A stretch of DNA of 6,108 nt from an uncultured Candidatus Melainabacteria bacterium. Its GTDB lineage: Bacteria > Cyanobacteriota > Vampirovibrionia > Gastranaerophilales > Gastranaerophilaceae. Positions 1-4,278 of the stretch are shown piece after piece. Made by a program: the position numbers and the translations under genes. Below the pieces are notes generated by a model that saw only the letters and a program-made list of their open reading frames with translations, was not told the DNA's origin and made no database searches. The first letter of the stretch is position 1. The number at the start of each line of letters is the position of its first letter. The stretch covers positions 1 to 6,108 of the forward strand of contig CAMOQI010000066.1 of assembly GCA_946622835.1 (NCBI GenBank). The letters are read 5' to 3'.

Positions 1-3
1 TTC

Positions 4-30
4 GCAATTGAACCTTCGGTTCAAGTTTGC
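4..30. repeat. Hairpin-forming inverted repeat at the window edge
   Basis: The arms TTGAACC (8-14) and GGTTCAA (18-24) pair perfectly around a TTC loop. GCAA (4-7) pairs with TTGC (27-30) after a two-base bulge (25-26), giving an 11-bp interrupted stem. There is no strong run of T on either side, so a classical terminator is not demonstrated. It lies downstream of the minus-strand HxlR gene, and also downstream of whatever plus-strand gene may lie to the left of the window, so it could serve as a weak terminator or be part of a repeat element. Confidence 0.5.
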
Positions 31-143
31 TCAATTTCCTCGCTATCCGGACTAATTTCGTGTCGTCCGTCCGCAAATCCGCTGATAAAAACTCTTAAAT
101 TCCCTGATAATCCATTCTCAAAGTAACTGATACATTTTAGTAA
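21..143 (-). other. Possible decayed coding remnant behind the HxlR gene
   Basis: Reading the minus strand in the same frame as the HxlR gene, the 40 codons after its TAG stop are open, ending at a TGA (21-23). The translation contains GNLRVFISGFADGRHEI and an acidic tail ending in EEIEQT. This composition looks like protein rather than translated AT-rich spacer, and the DNA from about 20 to 90 appears richer in G+C than the flanks. No ATG start lies in this frame. It may be the tail of another gene or of a mobile element whose body was lost, or a chance open frame. No function is assigned. Confidence 0.3.
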
Positions 144-476
144 CTACTTATGTTTCTTTCCCCAAATACACATTTCGTTTAATATCGGAATTAGGGATTC
201 ACCTTTTTTAGATAATGAATATTCAACTTTTGGCGGGATTTGAGGATATTCTTTTCTTATAATTAAATCGTCATGCTCAAGTTCTTTTAGGGTTGTACTT
301 AATGTTTTATGAGATACAACGCCGACTAACCGTTTCATTTCGTTGTATCGAATGACTTTAAATAAAGAAAGAGCATACAAAACAGTCAATTTATATTTCC
401 CGTTTATTAAGGATAATGTGTATTCAAATCCCGTTTCATAAAATTGTTTTAATAGTTCTTCTTTAGTTTCTGCCAT
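144..476 (-). CDS. HxlR-family winged-helix transcriptional regulator
   Basis: A 110-aa protein of normal length for the HxlR (DUF24) family, which are small dimeric DNA-binding regulators often tied to redox or electrophile stress. Family landmarks are present in order: YTLSLINGKYKL (19-30), in place of the usual YTLxLIGGKWK; RYNEMKRLV (43-51); the recognition-helix region VSHKTLSTTLKELEHDDLI (54-72); the wing PQIPPKVEYSLSKKGESL (78-95); and the C-terminal EMCIWGKK. Many relatives have a redox-sensing cysteine just before the first helix (CPVEYTL). Here that segment reads ETGFEYTL, with no cysteine, and the only Cys is residue 103. The start is ATG at 474-476 with AAGGAAAG (minus strand, about 481-488) as ribosome binding site. 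It diverges from the three-gene redox operon, which it probably controls together with its own expression. Confidence 0.9.
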   Translation of the reverse strand: MAETKEELLKQFYETGFEYTLSLINGKYKLTVLYALSLFKVIRYNEMKRLVGVVSHKTLSTTLKELEHDDLIIRKEYPQIPPKVEYSLSKKGESLIPILNEMCIWGKKHK

Positions 477-488
477 ATTACTTTCCTT

Positions 489-503
489 TTAGATAGTATC
501 TAA
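489..503. promoter_or_regulatory. Perfect palindrome, candidate HxlR operator
   Basis: TTAGATA-G-TATCTAA is a 15-bp perfect inverted repeat, 12 bases upstream of the regulator's start codon and touching its ribosome binding site. It lies in the 151-base divergent intergenic region (477-627). HxlR proteins bind as dimers to palindromes in such regions, so this is the best operator candidate for autoregulation. A TATAAT hexamer (505-510, plus strand) abuts it. Binding itself is inferred. Confidence 0.5.
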
Positions 504-518
504 CTATAATGTGCGTAC

Positions 519-546
519 TTGTTTTTTATATCATATAGTTTATCAT
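519..546 (+). promoter_or_regulatory. Weak candidate promoter for the redox operon
   Basis: TTGTTT (519-524) and TATCAT (541-546) are 16 bases apart and would start transcription about 75 bases before the DsbA-like gene. A second -10-like TATAAT lies at 574-579 but has no good -35. The region is so AT-rich that several placements are possible. The ribosome binding site GTGAGGTG sits at about 617-624. Confidence 0.25.
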
Positions 547-627
547 GATTATATACAAAAAGAAAGAGGTTTTTATAATATCTTTCAAAACAATGGTAAT
601 AATTACAAAATAAAAGTGAGGTGTTAA

Positions 628-1323
628 ATGAAAATCACATACTGGTCTGATTATGCTTGCCCGTATTGTTATATTGGCGAAAAAAGATTAGAAACGGCTA
701 TTGAAGAACTTGGGCTAGGGGTAAATGATATAGAAGTTGAGATGAAGGCATTTGAACTTGATCCCAATGCAAGTTATGAAGTAGTATCAAAAACAGATGA
801 AAGATTTGCAGTTAAATATGGTTTGACTTTAAATGCAGCAAGAGAACGTATTGAAGGAATATCCTTATTATGCAGACGTGAGGGAATAGATTTTCGTTAT
901 GCTGATACACAATATACAAATATGCTTGATGCCCACAGATTAACAAAACTTGTGGCAAGTAAAGGAAATAAAGAAAATACAAACAAGGTTATTCATCTTT
1001 TGTTTGACGCATATTTTACAAAAAATCTAAAATTAGCAGATAGAAGCATCTTATCAGATATTGCACTTCAAGTCGGAATAGAAGAAGATGAACTTAACAA
1101 AACCCTTGATTCAGATGATTTTATTGATGATGTCAGATTTGATGAAAACGAAGCTTATAAGCTCGGAGTTCATGGCGTTCCATATTTTGTAATTGATGAT
1201 AAATATGTAATTGGCGGATGTCAAACAAAAGAAGGAATCAAACAGACAATATTAAAAGCACTTGATGAATCAAACGGAAGTTTAGAACAAGGAATGGTTT
1301 GTGGGCCGGATGGCTGTCACTAA
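628..1323 (+). CDS. DsbA-family thiol-disulfide oxidoreductase, FrnE-like
   Basis: A 231-aa cytoplasmic thioredoxin-fold protein without a signal peptide. The N-terminus reads YWSDYACPYCYIGEKRLE, with the redox CXXC pair C11-P-Y-C14 at the start of helix 1 as in FrnE/2-hydroxychromene-2-carboxylate-isomerase-like DsbA relatives. A helical insert follows (about 50-170). The cis-proline loop is GVPYFVID (183-190), followed by VIGGCQTKE, where the usual GAQ carries a cysteine (C198). The C-terminus CGPDGC (225-230) is a second CX4C pair, resembling the accessory C-terminal CX4C described for Deinococcus radiodurans FrnE. The ATG start has a GTGAGGTG site. It is first in an operon with the MBL hydrolase (16-base gap) and the flavin-reductase-like gene, which suggests a role in thiol or oxidative-stress handling. 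The physiological substrate cannot be read from sequence. Confidence 0.88.
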   Translation: MKITYWSDYACPYCYIGEKRLETAIEELGLGVNDIEVEMKAFELDPNASYEVVSKTDERFAVKYGLTLNAARERIEGISLLCRREGIDFRYADTQYTNMLDAHRLTKLVASKGNKENTNKVIHLLFDAYFTKNLKLADRSILSDIALQVGIEEDELNKTLDSDDFIDDVRFDENEAYKLGVHGVPYFVIDDKYVIGGCQTKEGIKQTILKALDESNGSLEQGMVCGPDGCH

Positions 1324-1339
1324 AAATAAGGAATTTAAA

Positions 1340-1969
1340 ATGTTAGTTCAAAAAGTAAATGTACACGATGTATTTGATACAAATTCATATTTTTATATAG
1401 ATGAAAAAACTAATAGCGGTTTTTTAATTGATCCCGGTGCGCAAGCCATAAAACTTTATTCTATTATCAAAGAGAATAATTGGAATATAGAATCAATACT
1501 TTTAACTCATGGGCATTTTGACCATACGGGAGCTGTTGAACAACTATGTGAAATGCTGAATGTTCCTTATTTTATTCATAAAAACGGTGAACAATTTTTG
1601 AAAAGTACACATTTTAATTTATCTCAATATTGCCATAGGAATATTGTTTTAAACAATGCAAGATATTTTGATGATGGCGATTTTATTTCATTAAAATCAA
1701 ACAGTAACGTTAAACTGCAAGTAATACATACGCCCGGACACACACCCGATTCAGTAGTATTTTATGATAAAAATAATGGCATAGCGTTCGTTGGGGATAC
1801 AATTTTTAAGGGGAGTATAGGGAATTCGGAATATCCGGGCGGAAACGGTCAGGAATTGAGCGAAAGTATTATAAACAGAATATTTACGCTTCCTCCTGAA
1901 ACTGTGTTATACTCAGGTCATAGTGATAAAACAACTGTCGGTACAGAAAAAGCGAGATACGAGAGGTAA
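1340..1969 (+). CDS. MBL-fold metallo-hydrolase, glyoxalase II-like
   Basis: A 209-aa metallo-beta-lactamase-fold hydrolase of the short YcbL/glyoxalase-II-like type. Metal ligands are visible: THGHFDH (56-62) supplies H57, H59, D61 and H62; TPGHTPDS (131-138) supplies H134; GDT supplies D153; and SGHSD supplies H194. The full dinuclear metal site is therefore present. The N-terminal NSYFYIDEKTNSGFLIDPG matches the start of the fold. I chose ATG 1340 because AAGGAA (1328-1333) lies seven bases before it, and because upstream in-frame starts (GTG 1301, ATG 1310) fall inside the previous gene and add residues the family lacks. Likely reaction: hydrolysis of a thioester such as S-lactoylglutathione or an analogue. 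Sulfur-transfer or other MBL chemistries are not excluded. It is the middle gene of the redox operon. Confidence 0.88.
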   Translation: MLVQKVNVHDVFDTNSYFYIDEKTNSGFLIDPGAQAIKLYSIIKENNWNIESILLTHGHFDHTGAVEQLCEMLNVPYFIHKNGEQFLKSTHFNLSQYCHRNIVLNNARYFDDGDFISLKSNSNVKLQVIHTPGHTPDSVVFYDKNNGIAFVGDTIFKGSIGNSEYPGGNGQELSESIINRIFTLPPETVLYSGHSDKTTVGTEKARYER

Positions 1970-1971
1970 AA

Positions 1972-2508
1972 ATGCAAAAAATTGATGTGATAGAATATCT
2001 GCCACAAATTATGAGAGAACTTAAAAAGGGAATTTTAGTTAATACAAAAAACGGTGATAAAACAAATTCAATGACTATTGCTTGGGGACAGGTCGGTATT
2101 GAATGGCGAAAACTGTTTTTTACAACATACATTCGTCATGGAAGATTTACCCATGAGCAAATTGAAAACACAAAAGAATTTACGGTTTCTGTTCCGCTTG
2201 AAAGAACACCTGAAATATCAAAGAAAATTGCATATATTGGTTCGCGTTCAGGCAGAGATATAAATAAACTTGCTGATTGTAATTTGACTTTAACAGAGGG
2301 AATAGAAGTTAATTCACCTGCGATAAAAGAAATTCCTTTAACTTTGGAATGCAAAGTAATATACAGCCAAGAACAAGAAATTGATAAAATCCCTGCGGAA
2401 TTAAAAGAACAATTTTATCCGCAAAACATAGATTCAACTGCTCCAATGGCAAACAGGGATTACCATACGGTTTACTATGGTGAAATAGTGCAGGCTTATA
2501 TATTATAA
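1972..2508 (+). CDS. Flavin reductase-like FMN-binding split-barrel protein
   Basis: A 178-aa protein of the flavin-reductase-like/flavoredoxin family, which binds FMN in a split beta-barrel and passes electrons to partner proteins. Recognisable stretches are KGILVNTKNGDKTNSMTIAWGQVG (19-42), YIRHGRFTHEQIE (53-65), FTVSVP (70-75), SRSGRDINKL (91-100) and DYHTVYYGEIV (163-173). There are no membrane or signal segments. The ATG comes two bases after the MBL stop, and its ribosome binding site GAGAGG lies inside the MBL gene's last codons, so translation is probably coupled. With the DsbA-like and MBL genes it forms a redox operon under the divergent HxlR regulator. The electron partner is unknown. 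It is the last gene, followed by a repeat-rich gap. Confidence 0.88.
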   Translation: MQKIDVIEYLPQIMRELKKGILVNTKNGDKTNSMTIAWGQVGIEWRKLFFTTYIRHGRFTHEQIENTKEFTVSVPLERTPEISKKIAYIGSRSGRDINKLADCNLTLTEGIEVNSPAIKEIPLTLECKVIYSQEQEIDKIPAELKEQFYPQNIDSTAPMANRDYHTVYYGEIVQAYIL

Positions 2509-2540
2509 ATAATTATCAGAGAGAATTGAACATATTATCT

Positions 2541-2647
2541 GCTTAATTTGAAATGTCTGACAGACAAAATTAAACAATTTCCGACTTAATTTCCATAAAA
2601 TTAAACTTGCTTAATTTGGTTGTCCGACTTGTTTAATTTTAACTGTC
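2541..2647. repeat. Cluster of degenerate TTAATTT / GTCCGAC repeats
   Basis: This fills most of the 175-base gap between two convergent genes (2509-2683). GCTTAATTTG occurs at 2541-2550 and 2609-2618, each followed by TGTCTGAC or TGTCCGAC. The reverse complement of 2559-2585 aligns with 2622-2647 almost base for base, sharing TTGTTTAATTTT exactly and having GTC at both ends. Between them AAATTAA (2598-2604) pairs with TTAATTT (2611-2617) around a six-base loop. GACTTAATTT (2583-2592) and CTTTAATTCTGAC (2666-2678) are further degenerate copies. It could act as a two-way terminator for the flanking operons, be a decayed repeat element, or be a protein-binding array. No ORF of interest lies inside. 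Confidence 0.6.
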
Positions 2648-2683
2648 TATTTATATTTTAATAATCTTTAATTCTGACAAATT

Positions 2684-3790
2684 TTAATCAAACAATGACA
2701 AACATTTATCTTTAATATCAAGCGCAATATCACGCGCTTGTTTTTCTTTTATTCCGATATTTTTAGCTACTGCTAAAATATCATTTAAACTTGGATTTTT
2801 GCCTTTTCCATTGATTGTCGTTGCGTGTTCTCCGTTGAGTGATGAGCTGTAAGTTAAATCATAAGCAGGTGATAAGTGCCATTCTTTTTGACTTTCATCA
2901 TACAAAAATGAAAAATTCTTTGAATGATCATCTCTGTTGTGCGCAAAAACATTAAAGCACATTAACCTGTATAATTGCTCAATATCTTGGTAATTTTTTG
3001 TAAGCTCCAGAGTCAATTTCATCAAAATATTATAGTCAAGATTTGGCAAACGATGGCTTGTTTCAAGTAATCCGCTAACTGAAACCATGTGTACTTTTTT
3101 GCCGTTTTCTCTATCAAATCGTTTTATACCGAAATATCCCGAACAAATTTTTGACGGGAACAACTTTGTTTCGCTCATCTTTATTCCGCAATCTTTTGCT
3201 AAGCGCGAATATTTGTATTCCTGCTCTCCAATATTTTTTGGATCTTGAGAGGACGGAAATTTTATTATCCAATCTTCACTGTTTATTTTTGTCAAAATTT
3301 TTGGTCTTGCACCGCCTGATGAGCCGCCAAGTTTAAAAAGTTCATCCAAGTTATCTGAATTTTGTGACTCTAATATTTTTGAACATTCTGGCGCAAGCTT
3401 GTCATAATCAGATTCTTCTTGTGGAGTTTCAAATCTGTGTTCAGGCTTATACGTTAAAGCACCCATACCGCTTTCTTGAACAACAGCTAGACGGTTTAAA
3501 TTATCAATTTCACTCGGATTAATTTTGTTTTTTAGCAAAAGGCGATCAACTAATAATCTTCCCCAACCGTCAGGCAAACTGTCATTAAATACCCCAAATA
3601 ACCCCTCAAACGGTTCAAATTTTGGCAAATATACTTTTTTTTGTAGCAGAAGCGAAAATGGAGAAATACTAAAACCTGTCGAAAGCCAATCACTGTCATA
3701 TTCAAATGCGACAAGCCTGTCCGGAGTCTTAGCTAAAGTTCCGACTAATTTATCGTTATAAAAAACTTTAAGGTATTTATAATTATCCAT
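2684..3790 (-). CDS. hipA: HipA-family serine/threonine kinase toxin
   Basis: A 368-aa HipA-type toxin, shorter than the ~440-aa E. coli protein but with both halves present. The N-terminal couple-HipA region (about 6-112) includes GTLAKTPD, FSISPFSLLL and VFNDSLPDGWGRLLVDR (68-83). The C-terminal kinase half has the Gly/Ser-rich loop LGGSSGGARPKILT (154-167), where HipA proteins autophosphorylate; S157/S158 are candidates. It then has WIIKFPS (174-180), the catalytic segment HNRDDHSKNF (284-293; D287 aligns with the catalytic Asp of the NADAHAKN motif), and SPAYDLTYS (307-315; D311 is the metal-binding Asp). No active-site residue looks lost. Known HipA proteins phosphorylate aminoacyl-tRNA synthetases such as GltX and arrest translation; this one's target is unknown. 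ATG 3788-3790 has GAGGT upstream and overlaps the antitoxin gene by eight bases, so the two are co-transcribed and probably translationally coupled. Confidence 0.93.
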   Translation of the reverse strand: MDNYKYLKVFYNDKLVGTLAKTPDRLVAFEYDSDWLSTGFSISPFSLLLQKKVYLPKFEPFEGLFGVFNDSLPDGWGRLLVDRLLLKNKINPSEIDNLNRLAVVQESGMGALTYKPEHRFETPQEESDYDKLAPECSKILESQNSDNLDELFKLGGSSGGARPKILTKINSEDWIIKFPSSQDPKNIGEQEYKYSRLAKDCGIKMSETKLFPSKICSGYFGIKRFDRENGKKVHMVSVSGLLETSHRLPNLDYNILMKLTLELTKNYQDIEQLYRLMCFNVFAHNRDDHSKNFSFLYDESQKEWHLSPAYDLTYSSSLNGEHATTINGKGKNPSLNDILAVAKNIGIKEKQARDIALDIKDKCLSLFD

Positions 3791-4061
3791 TAATTACCTC
3801 ATCAATCGAAGCATAAGTTTTTTGTGTAAATAAATTTTCAAAGTCATTATCTAAATCAAGAGCAATAGCAATTTTAATAAAAGATTGCAAAGAAATCTCG
3901 TATTTTGTTTCAAATCTTTTAATGCTGCCAAGACTAACTCCGGATTTTTGCGCTAAAACTTCCTGCGAAATTTTTAATTTTTTTCGACGTTCTTTGGTTT
4001 TATCTGCTAAATTTTTCGCAATTTCATTAGGAGTTTTTTGATTTAAAAATTGATTATTCAT
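3783..4061 (-). CDS. hipB: HipB-like XRE/Cro HTH antitoxin
   Basis: A 92-aa DNA-binding protein with a Cro/C1-type helix-turn-helix: ERRKKLKISQEVLAQKSGVS (24-43) then LGSIKRFET (44-52), with the HTH around residues 32-51. The C-terminal tail is TQKTYASIDEVING. Its stop overlaps hipA by eight bases, the standard antitoxin-toxin order. The start is taken as ATG 4059-4061. A longer frame beginning with TTG at 4097 is possible on paper, but that TTG is part of the TTGACA -35 box. No Shine-Dalgarno site precedes the ATG, which sits at the predicted transcription start, so the mRNA appears leaderless. It should neutralise HipA and, by binding the two TAGATAAT elements around its promoter, repress its own operon. 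Confidence 0.88.
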   Translation of the reverse strand: MNNQFLNQKTPNEIAKNLADKTKERRKKLKISQEVLAQKSGVSLGSIKRFETKYEISLQSFIKIAIALDLDNDFENLFTQKTYASIDEVING

Positions 4062-4078
4062 AGATAATATATTAACCG
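4061..4078. promoter_or_regulatory. hip operator copy O2, imperfect
   Basis: TAGATAATATATTAACCG repeats the first 14 bases of the perfect palindrome at 4102-4119, with a degenerate last arm. The two copies are 41 bases apart, about four helical turns, so dimers would sit on the same DNA face. O2 covers the -10 box and reaches the first base of the antitoxin start codon, so occupancy would block RNA polymerase. Confidence 0.6.
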
Positions 4079-4097
4079 ATTTTATCAAAAATGTCAA
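4069..4097 (-). promoter_or_regulatory. hipBA promoter, leaderless type
   Basis: On the minus strand TTGACA (4092-4097) is a full-consensus -35 box. It is followed by a 17-base spacer and TAATAT (4069-4074) as -10. Seven bases after the -10 comes the A of the antitoxin ATG (4061), exactly where transcription should begin, so the transcript would start at or within a base of the start codon. This is the clearest promoter in the window, and operators lie on both sides of it. Confidence 0.75.
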
Positions 4098-4101
4098 TAT
4101 A

Positions 4102-4119
4102 TAGATAATATATTATCTA
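4102..4119. promoter_or_regulatory. hip operator O1, perfect 18-bp palindrome
   Basis: TAGATAATATATTATCTA is its own reverse complement over all 18 bases. It sits four bases upstream of the hip -35 box. HipB-type antitoxins bind palindromic sites with conserved outer half-sites; here the half-site would be TAGATAAT. With O2 it brackets the promoter, the usual arrangement for autorepression by a HipB or HipA-HipB complex. Confidence 0.7.
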
Positions 4120-4170
4120 ATCATAAAACAACATCAAAGTTTTATTATGATGTATTTTTATCAACTTTTG

Positions 4171-4196
4171 ACAAAATTTTCTAAGAAAAATTTTGT
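4171..4196. repeat. 10-bp perfect inverted repeat between divergent genes
   Basis: ACAAAATTTT (4171-4180) pairs perfectly with AAAATTTTGT (4187-4196) around CTAAGA. It lies between two divergent genes, so no visible transcript should end here, which argues against a terminator. It could be an operator for the DUF262 gene or a structural element. Confidence 0.5.
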
Positions 4197-4227
4197 ATGT
4201 CTTCCTCTATGTCCGTTTCTGACATAG
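4196..4227. repeat. TATGTC repeats with a 7-bp hairpin upstream of the DUF262 gene
   Basis: CTATGTC (4207-4213) pairs with GACATAG (4221-4227) across a seven-base loop. An additional direct copy of TATGTC lies at 4196-4201, twelve bases before the second. The right arm overlaps a -35-like CTGACA (4219-4224), and -10-like TATAAG (4229-4234) and TACAAT (4236-4241) follow closely. This is therefore a plausible repressor site or 5'-leader hairpin for the DUF262 gene. The exact promoter cannot be settled from sequence. Confidence 0.4.
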
Positions 4228-4259
4228 CTATAAGATACAATTTTTATGATAATATGAAG

Positions 4260-4273
4260 TTTACGTAAAGGAG
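4260..4273 (+). promoter_or_regulatory. Ribosome binding site of the DUF262 gene, merged with a palindrome
   Basis: AAAGGAG (4267-4273) is a strong Shine-Dalgarno site five bases before ATG 4279 and fixes that start. The 10-bp perfect palindrome TTTACGTAAA (4260-4269) overlaps it and could let a protein or a small RNA hairpin affect initiation. Confidence 0.65.
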
Positions 4274-4278
4274 CATTT

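Noticed and set aside
1301..1339. Upstream starts (GTG 1301, ATG 1310) for the MBL gene
   Set aside because: They overlap the DsbA-like gene and add a lysine-rich leader not seen in the fold. ATG 1340 has AAGGAA at proper spacing.
1884..2354. Small open frames on both strands over the MBL and flavin-reductase genes
   Set aside because: They overlap conserved coding sequence, with low-complexity or hydrophobic translations and no domain.
2541..2647. CRISPR array
   Set aside because: Repeats are short, degenerate, unevenly spaced and in both orientations, with no unique spacers of constant length and no cas genes.
3151..3761. Plus-strand open frames inside hipA
   Set aside because: They are antisense to intact kinase motifs of HipA and show no independent coding evidence.
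4062..4097. Longer hipB start at TTG 4097
   Set aside because: The TTG is part of the TTGACA -35 box of the gene's own promoter, the added residues are not typical of the family, and an ATG sits at the predicted +1.
4168..4190. TTGACA (4168-4173, plus strand) as -35 of the DUF262 gene
   Set aside because: No -10-like hexamer occurs at 16-18 bases (TTTTGT at 4191), and the gene start would be almost 80 bases beyond.
4171..4196. Rho-independent terminator
   Set aside because: It lies between divergent promoters, so no known transcript approaches it, and the stem is AT-only apart from the closing pairs.
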